64,000 bases of DNA from Polyangiaceae bacterium. GTDB lineage: Bacteria > Myxococcota_A > Polyangia > Polyangiales > Polyangiaceae. The stretch is from NCBI GenBank assembly GCA_013361525.1, contig JABFXY010000172.1:1-64000 (forward strand), read 5' to 3'. The position numbers were made by a program, and so were the translations under genes. The notes below the pieces were generated by a model. It saw only the letters and a list, made by a program, of their open reading frames with translations, did not search any database and was not told the origin of the DNA. Shown here in pieces: positions 43,152-52,346 of this stretch (positions within the stretch are counted from its first letter, which is position 1; every line of letters starts with the position of its first letter).

Positions 43152-43349
43152 GACGTCCTCCCGCGAGCGCCAGCGCTTCCGCTCGCAGGACAGAGCCTAT
43201 ACGGAACTTCCCGCTCGAAAACTGTCAACGGGCCGACACCGCTATGGTTTTCTTCGCCCCAGTGTTTGGTGACCAGTGTGCGCCGGTGTCTGCGCTTTGC
43301 TGGCTATCGAATGCACCGGCGCGATCGCCAATGACGCGCCGGGCGCGGG

Positions 43350-44021
43350 TCACTCGGTGAGCTCGTCGAGTGCTTGAAAGAGCGGGCCGTCCTCTTCGGG
43401 GAGGCCGGCGACGGCTTCGACGATCTTCATCGTTTGGGTGTCGATCACGATATTCACGGGGAATGCCGCGCCTTTGAAGAGCGAGCCGAGGGTGTACGAC
43501 GGGTCGATCGTCGCCGGCCAAAGCGTCTCGTATTTCGTCGTCCAGCTGACGAGGCTGTTCAATCCGGCGGGTACACCTTGGTTCGGGCCGTCGGCGAGCA
43601 CGAATACGAACTGCACGCCTTTCGGCGAATACTTCGCATATTGGCCGGGGAGCACCGTATCCGCCTCCTCTTGGCAGGGGCCGCACCAGACCGCCCCGAT
43701 GTTGAGCAAGAGAACGGTGGGCTTCGGTTCGCCGGCACCGAGCGGCGAGCCCTCGGGGAACACCTCGTCGCCCGATTGATTGTAAAAATCCGCTAGCTGT
43801 ATATCGACCGACTCGGACTTGTCCTCGTCGGGATTGGGAAAGCCCTCGAACTTGAAGTTCGTAATGACCGAGCCCTTCTCGATCCCATAAGGTCCAGCGG
43901 GGTAGGGGACGGCGGCGCCGGGCGCCTGGCCTTGCCCCTCCGGAAACGGCGGTGCTTGTTCGCCGTCGCAAGCTGCGAGGGAGCCGAGGAGGAGGACGAG
44001 CGGGAGGAGGCGAGGGCTCAT
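43350..44021 (-). CDS. Thioredoxin-fold (TlpA-like) lipoprotein
   Basis: 223 residues from ATG 44021; the frame beyond this to 44156 overlaps the divergent gene and is ignored. The lipobox is SLAACDGE. The thioredoxin-like domain carries the redox pair in IGAVWCGPCQEEAD near residue 105 and the cis-proline segment FPVNIVID near residue 190, so it should act as a disulfide reductase or isomerase outside the cytoplasm. TlpA-like proteins often serve cytochrome c maturation, and a ccmC gene occurs 8 kb away, but a direct link is only speculation. It diverges from the PQQ-propeller gene. Confidence 0.9.
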   Translation of the reverse strand: MSPRLLPLVLLLGSLAACDGEQAPPFPEGQGQAPGAAVPYPAGPYGIEKGSVITNFKFEGFPNPDEDKSESVDIQLADFYNQSGDEVFPEGSPLGAGEPKPTVLLLNIGAVWCGPCQEEADTVLPGQYAKYSPKGVQFVFVLADGPNQGVPAGLNSLVSWTTKYETLWPATIDPSYTLGSLFKGAAFPVNIVIDTQTMKIVEAVAGLPEEDGPLFQALDELTE

Positions 44022-44154
44022 GGTCGAGGTCGGTTGGCGCGGGGTGACGAACCCTAGCACGAGGGGTTTGGCGCGAGATCCGGGGGACGGTGGCGGTGCG
44101 TCCCGAGCCGCATGTAAGGCCATGGGGGCGCGAGCCGTTGCTTCTGCACCTTCC

Positions 44155-45648
44155 ATGAGCCCATCTAGCTTCCGCTCGCCGGCCCGCGTTTTCCGCCATC
44201 CGCTGTGGCAAACGTCCCTCGTCGCCCTGCTCGTGAACGATCACCTGCTGAAGGGCGCCGGCATCCTGCCTGGATGGGTCACGGGCAAGCTGAGCGACTT
44301 CGCTGGTCTCGTCGTCGCCCCGGCGCTGCTCGCTTGGATCCTGCGCGCACGCAGCCGCTCGGTTTGGATCGCGGCGCACGTCGCGGTCGGTGTGGGCTTC
44401 GCCCTGCTCGAGTGGAGCCCTGCGGCGCGCTCCGTCGAGGCTCTTACCAGCGCGCTCGGTTTTCCGTGGCGCCTGACGTGTGATTGGACGGATCTGCTCG
44501 CGCTCGCATCACTGTTCGTTTCTTTCCGGATCGCCGAGGAGCGCGGCACCGAGCGTTCGGCGGTGCAACGTTCGCGCGTTCGCGCGGGTGAGCTGCTTCT
44601 CGGCGGTGCGGGCCTCCTCGCATCGATTGCGACGTCGAAGGCGCAGGAGCCCGTCGTTCTGCGCTCGCCGGCCGACGCCCGCGTCGAAGAGGTCACGCAG
44701 GGCGTGAGCAACTCGATGCTCGGTCTCGGGCCGGCGTCGTCCTTGCGCGGGAACGACCTCTACTTCGTCGGCTCCGAATCCATCGTCGACGTCCGCACCG
44801 CAAAGTCGCGAAAATTCCCCGAGGCGTCGAAGAGCGTCATTGGCGCGAGCGCTCCCATTGCGTCGTCGGACGGCACGGTGCTCTTCGCTGTGCGCGACGA
44901 CGGCAATGTTCGTTATGCCGCCGTCGATTCAGAGAGCGGCGCGCCATTGTGGGACGACAAAATTGCTGCGTACGAGCTTCCGGTCGGCGCAGGTCCCGTG
45001 TTCGTCTTCGTCGAAGGGACCGAGATCGTCGCTCGCACCGCTCGCACCGGCGACGTCGCGTGGCGCCAAGAGCAGCCCACGGCGATCCTTCGAATGGCCG
45101 CCGACGGCGATCGTGTTTACCTCGCAGAGGTCGGCGATTCGGTGATTGTGCTCGACGCCGTAACGGGCAAGCGAGAAGCGAAGCTGGTCGCGACCGGGCA
45201 CGCTTCGGTGTCTCATCCTGCGGTCGCGACCCTCGCGGTGGCCGACGGTATGGTTGCCGTGCTCGGTCCGGGCGGGCTCCAGGTCGCGGACGCGTCGAGT
45301 GAACATCGGTGGTCGGCGAGCGCGGACATCCGCCCGTTCGACAAGCAACCCGGTGAGTCGCGGGCCCCGAACGGGGCAACGCAGGTTTTCGCCACCGGTG
45401 GCGCCGTCGTTCTGTGGGAGCAAGGGCGCACCCTCACCGGCTTCGACGCCCGCTCGGGGAAGAAACTCTGGTCGCGCGCTGCCGGGTCGATCAACGCAGT
45501 GTCGGCGGATGCAGGCCGCGTCGCGATCAGCGAAGACCGCATCGCGGTGGTCGATGTGCGCACGGGCGCCACAGTCCTGCTCGCCGACCCCTCGGCGCGT
45601 TCGGCGAAGCTCGTCGACGAGGGCTCGGCCGTCCGGCTCGAGAAGTAG
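44155..45648 (+). CDS. Membrane protein with PQQ-like propeller
   Basis: 497 residues from ATG 44155; an ATG at 44122 is possible but less likely. Residues 10-160 hold four or so hydrophobic helices (LVVAPALLAWIL, VWIAAHVAVGVGFALLEW, DLLALASLFVSF). Another helix near 148-160 (LLLGGAGLLASI) leads to a soluble domain of PQQ-type propeller blades: DSESGAPLWDD, TARTGDVAWRQEQ, DARSGKKLWSRA and DVRTGATVL. Such blades usually act as protein-interaction scaffolds unless catalytic residues for quinone binding are present, and none is obvious. The protein kinase gene follows after 61 bases. Function unknown. Confidence 0.82.
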   Translation: MSPSSFRSPARVFRHPLWQTSLVALLVNDHLLKGAGILPGWVTGKLSDFAGLVVAPALLAWILRARSRSVWIAAHVAVGVGFALLEWSPAARSVEALTSALGFPWRLTCDWTDLLALASLFVSFRIAEERGTERSAVQRSRVRAGELLLGGAGLLASIATSKAQEPVVLRSPADARVEEVTQGVSNSMLGLGPASSLRGNDLYFVGSESIVDVRTAKSRKFPEASKSVIGASAPIASSDGTVLFAVRDDGNVRYAAVDSESGAPLWDDKIAAYELPVGAGPVFVFVEGTEIVARTARTGDVAWRQEQPTAILRMAADGDRVYLAEVGDSVIVLDAVTGKREAKLVATGHASVSHPAVATLAVADGMVAVLGPGGLQVADASSEHRWSASADIRPFDKQPGESRAPNGATQVFATGGAVVLWEQGRTLTGFDARSGKKLWSRAAGSINAVSADAGRVAISEDRIAVVDVRTGATVLLADPSARSAKLVDEGSAVRLEK

Positions 45649-45709
45649 GTCCGACATCGCATCGTGGGGCCTTTCCGGGGCTCTGCCATTGGCTCTACGA
45701 TGCGAGCTC

Positions 45710-47290
45710 GTGGGTCCCGGATCGCTCATCGCGAACCGCTTCGAGATCGTCCGCAAGATCGCGCGGGGCGGGATGGCAGACGTATTCGAAGCGCGCGATT
45801 CGAATGGGCAGCGCGTTGCGATCAAGCTGCTGCGCGACGGCTTGTCCAAGGACCCGGAGGTGGTGGCGCGCTTCCAGCGCGAGGGCAGGGCCGTCTCGAC
45901 GCTCACGAGCAAACACGTCGTGCGGGTCCTCGACTTCGGGACGGCACATGAAGAGCGGCCGTTCATGGTGCTCGAGTTCTTATCGGGCGCCGACCTCGCG
46001 AAGGAGCTCGCGAAACGAACGGTGCTCCCGCTGGACGAGGCGGCCTCGTATCTCGCGCAAGCCTGCCACGCGATGATCGAAGCGCACGATGCCGGGATTG
46101 TTCACCGCGATTTGAAGCCGACGAACATCGTGCTCGCCGAGGAGAACGGTAGGCGCATCGTCAAGCTCGTCGATTTCGGCATCTCCAAGATCACGCGCGG
46201 CCCTATCGACGATCACGTGACGGCGACGAATGCGCTCTTCGGCTCGCCGCTTTACATGTCACCGGAGACGTTTCGATCGGCGAAGCTCGCGGACGCTCGC
46301 AGCGACATCTGGTCGCTCGGCGTGATCTTCTACGAGATGATTACCGGCTTTTTGCCATTTCATGCGGACAACGCCGTTGCGGTCGGGCTTTGCGTCACAC
46401 GTGAACCGCACATCCCGCCTTCGGTGCGAAAGCTCGGCCTGCCCGGGTCGACCGACGTCGTCATCGCGCGTGCGCTCAAGAAGGACCCGAATGAGCGCTA
46501 CCAGACCACCCGCGAGCTCCTCGCCGCGCTCGAGGTCTTCATGCCGCGCGGTCGCAACGAGACGATGGCGATTCCGCGTGTCGTCGATCCCGCGGGGGCG
46601 GACGACGATCCGCGAACGGTCCGCCGCGACGTCGTCACCGAGCTCGGAATGGTTGCGCGGCCGTCGATCCCCGACCCGACGGAGGCAAAGACCGCCGTCG
46701 TCACGAGCGACCACGACGAGCACGACCAGCCCACGAGGGCCGTCCCGCCCGAGGAGCTCGCCGCCCACATCGACGCGACGGACGCGCCGACGCGAATTCG
46801 CACCAGCGTCAATCCGTCATCGATACCGTCGCTGACCAACGAGACCGGACGCGTCGCCGTACCGGTGAGTCTCTCGGCGCCCCCCGGCTCGCACCGGAAG
46901 CGTATTGCACCGACGCTGTGGCTGGTGCCGGCAGCTGCCGTCGTGTTCGGCCTCGGTGGATGGCTGCTCGCGAAAAGCGGAGATCCCGCTGCTTCTGCCG
47001 CGCAGAGCACGCACGAAGTGGAGCCCGACCGTTCCGACACATCGAAGAACGAAGCAGTCGGGACCGCCGTGGCGAAGAGCACCGCGACGACGGATGCCCA
47101 TCCGACAGCGACCGCCGCGCCATCGGGCGACGCCGCGGCTCCGACCGAGACTGCTTTTTCTACCGTGGAGTCGTCGTCGGCCACCACCGCCGCGCCCGAA
47201 GCCTCGAGCGGTGTGTCGGCGGATGCCCCACCCGCTGCGAGCGCGGCAAAGCGCTCCCCGAAGAAGCGTTTCGTCCCCAAAGGGATCTAA
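45710..47290 (+). CDS. Membrane-anchored Ser/Thr protein kinase
   Basis: 526 residues from GTG 45710; a TTG at 45689 is a less likely alternative, and the frame upstream is shadow. The kinase domain (residues 10-275) is complete: glycine loop IARGGMADV, K39, VHRDLKPTN with D134 and N139, DFGISK with D155, and SPLYMSPE. A long linker leads to one membrane helix at about 398-416 (LWLVPAAAVVFGLGGWLLA), then an Ala/Thr/Ser-rich outer segment ending in a basic KKRFVPKG. This is a typical myxobacterial receptor-type kinase, although no outer sensor domain is recognised. Confidence 0.93.
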   Translation: MGPGSLIANRFEIVRKIARGGMADVFEARDSNGQRVAIKLLRDGLSKDPEVVARFQREGRAVSTLTSKHVVRVLDFGTAHEERPFMVLEFLSGADLAKELAKRTVLPLDEAASYLAQACHAMIEAHDAGIVHRDLKPTNIVLAEENGRRIVKLVDFGISKITRGPIDDHVTATNALFGSPLYMSPETFRSAKLADARSDIWSLGVIFYEMITGFLPFHADNAVAVGLCVTREPHIPPSVRKLGLPGSTDVVIARALKKDPNERYQTTRELLAALEVFMPRGRNETMAIPRVVDPAGADDDPRTVRRDVVTELGMVARPSIPDPTEAKTAVVTSDHDEHDQPTRAVPPEELAAHIDATDAPTRIRTSVNPSSIPSLTNETGRVAVPVSLSAPPGSHRKRIAPTLWLVPAAAVVFGLGGWLLAKSGDPAASAAQSTHEVEPDRSDTSKNEAVGTAVAKSTATTDAHPTATAAPSGDAAAPTETAFSTVESSSATTAAPEASSGVSADAPPAASAAKRSPKKRFVPKGI

Positions 47291-47361
47291 GCAAGTTCCG
47301 GGGCTTGAGCGATTCTGTCGAATCCCAAATAGCAGGGACGGCGACCATCCACGCACGGCCC

Positions 47362-49092
47362 ATGACCAAATCGGTAAACGCGACCCTGGCGATGTTGATG
47401 GTAACGGCGGCCGCGTGTGGCGGTTCGCCCATTGGCGGAGGCCCCGAGGACCCGCCGATCGACCCGCCCGACACGGAGCCGGAGGTCGTGCCGCCGGTCG
47501 ACAAAGTCGATTTGCTCCTCGTCGTCGACAACTCGATGAGCATGGCCGACAAACAAGCCATCCTCGCGCCGAGCGTTCGTCGCCTCATCACGAACCTTGT
47601 GAATCCGCCGTGCGCCGATGCGAACGGGCCGCTGCCGACCGAAGACCAGCCTGCGGGCCCGTACGACGCGTGCCCCGCGGGTTCGACTCGGGTGAGCGAG
47701 CCGCTCGACGATCTGCGTATCGGCATCATCAGCTCGAGTCTCGGTGATTTGGGGTCCGGCGCATGTGGGTCCGTCGAAAACGCGAACGATTGGGGTCACC
47801 TCGTCACGCGAACGTTGGACGGCTCTACCGTTCCCACATACCAGGACCACGGCTTTCTCGTCTGGGACCCTGCTGCACAGCAATCTCCGCCGGGTGAAAC
47901 CGATCTCGAAACGCTCATCCAGCATGCGGAGTCGCTCATCGTCGGCGTCAACGACATCGGCTGTGGCTATGAAATGCCCCTCGAGGCGACATACCGGTTC
48001 CTCGCCGATCCGGCTCCCTACACGGAGCTCGCGATGGACTCGCAAGGAGTCCTGCAGCCGATCGGGGTGGACACGTATGTGCTGAGTCAGCGCTCGGCGT
48101 TCATGCGGCCCGACTCGTTCCTCGGCATCGTGCTGCTCAGCGACGAGAACGATTGCTCCATCGACGTGGCGTCACCGGGCCACTTCTTTATTTCATCTTC
48201 GGACGTCTACCGCCCGACGAGCGCCTGCGCGACAGATCCGGACGACGCGTGCTGCACGAGTTGCGCGCTGCCGACCCCAGCGGGTTGCGCGCCGGATCCT
48301 GTCTGCGATGACCCGATGGGGTTTGCCCCGCAGAACTTGCGCTGTTGGGATCCGAAGCAGCAATTCGGAGTGGACTTCAAGTATCCCGCTGCGCGCTATA
48401 TCAACGCACTTTCGGCGCCCACGATCGATCCATCGCAATCCGACCTTGCGGCTTCCAGTGGGGCGGGCGTCGCCAATCCCATCTTCGCTTCGGGGCGGCA
48501 CCTCCAGCACGTGTCGCTCACGGCGATTGTCGGCGTGCCCTGGCAAGATCTGGTAACCGACCCGACGAACCCGGCGAGCCCGCGCAAGACGACGTCACAG
48601 ATGGAGACGGACGGCAGTTGGGCGTGGGTCACAGGGCGAAACTCGGTCGATCCCCTGATGCGCGAGAGCATCGACCCGCGTGGCGGGAACAACCCGGCGA
48701 CCGGCGAACCCGTCAATGGGGCAAACTCGATCAATGGCGGAGACCGACCGTCCACGGGGTCGCTCGACCCAGGCATCGATCTCCAATACACCTGTATCTT
48801 CGGCCTCGAGGAGCCAATCGCGAATGGTGGCGATTGCGACTGCGGAGGGGTCGATTGCGATAGCCCGATTTGTGACGGGTCGACGCAGGTGGCAGCGAAA
48901 GCGTATCCCGGCAAGCGTCAGCTCGAGGTCATTCGTGGTCTGGGCGATCGGGGCATCGCGGGCTCCATCTGCCCGCCGGTGACGAATGCCCAGGATCCGG
49001 GCGGCCCGCTCACGTACTCGGCGATTGCCGACGAGAACTATAACCAGTCGATGTTCGCGCTCGAATACCAGGTGCGCGCTCAGATGGAGTAG
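47362..49092 (+). CDS. VWA-like lipoprotein
   Basis: 576 residues from ATG 47362; the long frame from 46918 is shadow. The lipobox is TAAACGGS, followed by a Pro/Asp-rich tether. A von Willebrand A-like domain begins at about residue 48 with VDLLLVVDNSMSM, carrying the DxSxS metal-site motif. Later segments include LGIVLLSDENDCS, and a Cys-rich stretch follows (DDACCTSCALPTPAGC). The C-terminal 180 residues include another Cys cluster (DCDCGGVDCDSPICDG) near residue 500. It probably mediates metal-dependent adhesion or complex assembly on the cell surface. The kinase gene precedes it by 71 bases. Confidence 0.85.
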   Translation: MTKSVNATLAMLMVTAAACGGSPIGGGPEDPPIDPPDTEPEVVPPVDKVDLLLVVDNSMSMADKQAILAPSVRRLITNLVNPPCADANGPLPTEDQPAGPYDACPAGSTRVSEPLDDLRIGIISSSLGDLGSGACGSVENANDWGHLVTRTLDGSTVPTYQDHGFLVWDPAAQQSPPGETDLETLIQHAESLIVGVNDIGCGYEMPLEATYRFLADPAPYTELAMDSQGVLQPIGVDTYVLSQRSAFMRPDSFLGIVLLSDENDCSIDVASPGHFFISSSDVYRPTSACATDPDDACCTSCALPTPAGCAPDPVCDDPMGFAPQNLRCWDPKQQFGVDFKYPAARYINALSAPTIDPSQSDLAASSGAGVANPIFASGRHLQHVSLTAIVGVPWQDLVTDPTNPASPRKTTSQMETDGSWAWVTGRNSVDPLMRESIDPRGGNNPATGEPVNGANSINGGDRPSTGSLDPGIDLQYTCIFGLEEPIANGGDCDCGGVDCDSPICDGSTQVAAKAYPGKRQLEVIRGLGDRGIAGSICPPVTNAQDPGGPLTYSAIADENYNQSMFALEYQVRAQME

Positions 49093-49135
49093 AGGGCGGT
49101 CGACCCGCGAGGCCGGTGGCTCCTTCAATATCCAA

Positions 49136-49172
49136 AAAGCGCATGGTGAACATCGAGTTTACCATGCGCTTT
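49136..49172. terminator. Strong bidirectional hairpin terminator
   Basis: AAAGCGCATGGTGAAC pairs with GTTTACCATGCGCTTT (one G-T wobble) around the loop ATCGA. The 16-base stem starts and ends with A/T runs, so it works in both directions between the convergent VWA-like and LOG-family genes. Confidence 0.85.
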
Positions 49173-49241
49173 CTGTGCGTGAAGGACCTATGGCCTGGGC
49201 GCTGACCGCGCAGCCGCGCCCCGGTGCGCGGCAATACGGGA

Positions 49242-49856
49242 TCACGTCCGGTCGCGCGTGACCCACTTTTCGATCACCGGCGGCTCGTATCGATCGATTC
49301 GATCGAGCAGCGCGTCCGGCTCCGTCGCGACGATGAGCAAGTCGCGATGGGCCTGTCGAACGAAGCCATCGGTGAGCGCGCGGTCGGCGAACGCGGCGAT
49401 GCCGTCGAAAAAGCCCTCGTAATCGAGCACTGCGCAGGGCTTTCGATGAAGCCCGAGCTGCGCCCACGTGAGCACTTCGAAGAGCTCCTCCAGCGTGCCG
49501 AATCCGCCCGGTAGCGCCACGAAGGCGTCGGCGAGCTCGGCCATTTTCGCCTTACGCTCGTGCATCGTCTCGACCAGGACGAGCTCGGTGAGCCGTTCGT
49601 GCGCGAGCTCTTTCGCAGCGAGAAAATGCGGCAGGACGCCGATGACCTCGGCGCCGCTCGCGAGGGCTCCGTCGGCGACCGCGCCCATCAATCCGACCTT
49701 CGCACCGCCATAGACGAGCCCGCGCCCAGTGCGGCCGAGCGCCTCGCCGAACGCGCGGGCCAGCGCCACGAACCCGGGGCGCGAGCCGGGGCTGGAGCCG
49801 CAGAAGACGCAGATACGTTTCGCACGCGCGGCCGACGGGCCAAAAGATGCATTCAT
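49242..49856 (-). CDS. LOG-family protein (cytokinin riboside phosphoribohydrolase-like)
   Basis: 204 residues from ATG 49856, one base overlapping the kinase stop (TAATG). The Rossmann-like fold opens with ICVFCGSSPGSRP and carries the signature PGGFGTLEELFE, with the catalytic YGGAKVGLMGAVAD segment. Known LOG enzymes hydrolyse cytokinin riboside monophosphates or AMP to base and ribose phosphate; many bacterial homologues lack a defined role. It is the downstream gene of a pair with the Ser/Thr kinase, and transcription ends at the strong hairpin. Family secure, substrate uncertain. Confidence 0.93.
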   Translation of the reverse strand: MNASFGPSAARAKRICVFCGSSPGSRPGFVALARAFGEALGRTGRGLVYGGAKVGLMGAVADGALASGAEVIGVLPHFLAAKELAHERLTELVLVETMHERKAKMAELADAFVALPGGFGTLEELFEVLTWAQLGLHRKPCAVLDYEGFFDGIAAFADRALTDGFVRQAHRDLLIVATEPDALLDRIDRYEPPVIEKWVTRDRT

Positions 49857-52297
49857 TACGAAAGCCAAATCGCCCAAATCAGGAAAACGATGATCACGGC
49901 GAGCGATGCAGTTCCGATCATCACGACGACGATCTGCAGCTCTTGTGACGCCTGGCGGAACTTCAGGACGCCTTGGTTCACGAGCTCGTTGACCTTGTCG
50001 CCGAACTGGACGAGCAGCTGCTCCCACTTCGGTTTCTGCGCGTCGCCGCCCGGCACCATCGGGTTCACCGGAGCGTGGGCGCCGGATTGGGTAAAGGTGC
50101 CTTGCGGGCGGACCCCCGAGCCGATATCCGCGGCGTGGCTGGGCGTGCTCGGTGTCGCGGGCCGAATGGCCGGTTGCGACGACGATGTCGGAAACTCGAT
50201 TCGCGACGTCATCTTCGCAAAGTCGGGTTGATTGCCGAGCGGCCCGACCTGCGGCAGCGCCGTCGTCGGCAAATGGGAGCTCGGGGGAGGTGCGCTATAC
50301 GGAGCTTGCGAGCCCTGCGCACCCCAAGCACCCAATTGAGGCGACGGATTCGGCGGATTCTTTTGAAGGGCGGCCATGTCCAAAATGGCCGTCTTGTCCT
50401 CATTCGCCGATAGGGGGCCGAGCGAACCGGAGAACGATTGAGGCGGAGGCGGTACGCCCCCCGTATCGGCGCCGAGCGGGCCGGTTGCGCCCGGCATGAT
50501 CTTCGGCAGAAGCAGCTCCGCCGGAAGGCTCATCGTCGGCACGGATCCGTCCGACACGTTCGCCGGCGGTGGCGCCGTGCTCGACACATCGTTCGGTGCG
50601 GCGGAGCCCTGCGCGGTGTCTTCGCCCGCGACCAGCTCCCCGAGCTCGCCGTGGAGCTTCGGCATGTACATCTCGGTCGGCGTCTCGCGCTCGCCGGTGC
50701 TGGTCGACGACTCTTCGTCGTCGATCATGCTCGCGACGGCAGGCGCCGACGTGCCGCTGGTGCTCGGTTGCGCGCTTGGAATCAGCGGCCTGGCCGCGCC
50801 GAGCGGAACCGTCGCCCGAAGGTTTGCGGGCGGGGACACCGGCGACGCGGGCGGCGCATTGCTGGGCGAGCCGCTCGTGGTCGGCGGAACGAGACGTGTC
50901 GTTGGCCGCGGCGGCGGCAACGGTCGCGGCAACGAAGCATTCGGCGCACGTGCCCCGGCGCGCGGATCGGAGCCGCTCGCAGGTGGGGCGCCCGTCTGCA
51001 TGCTCGGCTGCGACGGCTTCGGCGGCGGAACCGGTTGCGCCGGAGGCGCACCAGACACCGATTGCGCCGGAGGCGCACCAGACACCGATTGCGCCGGAGG
51101 CGCGGCGGAGACCGGTTGCGCGAGAGGCGCACCCGACACTGCTTGCGGATGAGGCAGTTGCGACAGTTTGCCTGCGCTCGACGGGGAAGCGGGCGGCGCC
51201 TTTGCTTCCGCCGGCATGGGCGTGGAAGGCGAGCTCGCGGTCGGACGGGGCCCCGAGACCGGCCCCGCGGGCGCAGGCTTCGACGGTCCTCCGGTCTCAC
51301 CGACGCGGAGCCACATCGTGAAGCTCGGATCGGCGAACGGCGAGAAGGCGCGCGCCAGATCCCGCATCGTTTGCGGTCGCTCTTTCTTCTCGCGCGACAA
51401 CCCGCGCATGACCACGTCGGCGACCTCACGCGGGATGTCGGGCCGGAGCGTCGAGAGATGCGCCGGATTGATCGAACAGATGGCGAAGATCAAATCGCCC
51501 AGCGTTCCGGCCTCGAACGGGCGTTGGCCGGCGAGGCACTCGTAGAGCATCACGCAAAGCGCGTAGACGTCGCTCTGCGCGTCCACCGTCCCGGCGCCGC
51601 GCAGCTGCTCGAGGCTCATGTAGTAGGGCGTGCCGACCGTCGAGCCGGTCCGCGTGAGCGGGTTGTTGAGCTCCGCGGCGGACATCTTCACGACGCCGAA
51701 GTCGAACACCGTCACGAACGTCAAATCGTGCGGTGGCTTGCCGTCGGGGCCAGACGCCGGCGCCGGCGCGGTCGTCTCGGTGTCGGCGTCCACCGGATCC
51801 GCGAGGTGGATGTTGTCCGGTTTGAGATCGCGGTGGACGAGGCCGACGCGGTGCGCTTCGTCGAGCCCCTCGGCGACCTGCACGAGAAGGTTCGCCACGA
51901 ACGAAAGTGGAAGTCGGACCTTCGATTCGAGGACGTCGCGCAGGTTTCGCCCGACGAGCAACGTCATCGCCATGAAGGGGCCGGCGTCGCATTGACCGAG
52001 CTCGACCACCTTCACGACGTGGGGCGATCGCAGGCGAGCGAGCGCCCGGGCTTCTTGCTCGAGGCGCGGCGCTTGTGCCTGATCGAGGAGCGTCTTTAAC
52101 GCGAGCCGCTGGCCCGTCCGATCGTGCTCGACCTCGTAAACGATGCCGGTGCCGCCGACGCCGATCACGCGAATGACGCGGTAACGGCCGTCAATCAGCG
52201 TGCCGGGGGCGAGCTCGGCAGGATCCGCCGCACGCAAGAACGGCTTCTTCGGAGAAGTATGGGCCACCGGTTGAACCGGAGGCGAGTGTACCGTCAT
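49856..52297 (-). CDS. Tail-anchored Ser/Thr protein kinase with long Pro/Ala linker
   Basis: 813 residues from ATG 52297; the frame to 52414 would run into the divergent ccmC gene. The kinase domain (about 38-320) has VGGTGIVYEV, K68, VHRDLKPDN with D157 and N162, and FDFGVVK with D199. Between the HRD and DFG motifs lies an insertion of about 28 residues (DADTETTAPAPASG...), unusual at that site. Residues 350-760 are a Pro/Ala/Ser linker that includes a nine-residue tandem repeat VSGAPPAQS. The C-terminus is a single membrane helix (MIGTASLAVIIVFLIWAIWL) with one residue after it, so it is tail-anchored with the kinase in the cytoplasm. Confidence 0.9.
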   Translation of the reverse strand: MTVHSPPVQPVAHTSPKKPFLRAADPAELAPGTLIDGRYRVIRVIGVGGTGIVYEVEHDRTGQRLALKTLLDQAQAPRLEQEARALARLRSPHVVKVVELGQCDAGPFMAMTLLVGRNLRDVLESKVRLPLSFVANLLVQVAEGLDEAHRVGLVHRDLKPDNIHLADPVDADTETTAPAPASGPDGKPPHDLTFVTVFDFGVVKMSAAELNNPLTRTGSTVGTPYYMSLEQLRGAGTVDAQSDVYALCVMLYECLAGQRPFEAGTLGDLIFAICSINPAHLSTLRPDIPREVADVVMRGLSREKKERPQTMRDLARAFSPFADPSFTMWLRVGETGGPSKPAPAGPVSGPRPTASSPSTPMPAEAKAPPASPSSAGKLSQLPHPQAVSGAPLAQPVSAAPPAQSVSGAPPAQSVSGAPPAQPVPPPKPSQPSMQTGAPPASGSDPRAGARAPNASLPRPLPPPRPTTRLVPPTTSGSPSNAPPASPVSPPANLRATVPLGAARPLIPSAQPSTSGTSAPAVASMIDDEESSTSTGERETPTEMYMPKLHGELGELVAGEDTAQGSAAPNDVSSTAPPPANVSDGSVPTMSLPAELLLPKIMPGATGPLGADTGGVPPPPQSFSGSLGPLSANEDKTAILDMAALQKNPPNPSPQLGAWGAQGSQAPYSAPPPSSHLPTTALPQVGPLGNQPDFAKMTSRIEFPTSSSQPAIRPATPSTPSHAADIGSGVRPQGTFTQSGAHAPVNPMVPGGDAQKPKWEQLLVQFGDKVNELVNQGVLKFRQASQELQIVVVMIGTASLAVIIVFLIWAIWLS
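51031..51138. repeat. 27-base tandem repeat in kinase linker
   Basis: Four consecutive 27-base units start at 51031, 51058, 51085 and 51112, with a degraded fifth beginning at 51139. Units 1 and 2 differ at one base; the others are more diverged. Each encodes nine residues of type VSGAPPAQS on the minus strand. Confidence 0.85.
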
Positions 52298-52346
52298 GAG
52301 CTCGGCTTGAATACCCGGACTCTTGGAACTACCGTCGGCTTCCGTG

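Noticed and set aside
43196..43228. Possible promoter before the first vgrG gene (TTGACA and TATAGG on the minus strand)
   Set aside because: The elements are 21 bases apart, outside the usual 16-19 range, and no supporting operator is seen.
51031..51138. Direct repeats considered as a CRISPR array
   Set aside because: Units are contiguous without unique spacers and encode an in-frame nonapeptide repeat.
50438..52099. 553-codon plus-strand frame
   Set aside because: It is antisense to a Ser/Thr kinase with all catalytic motifs; the frame is extremely Arg-rich.
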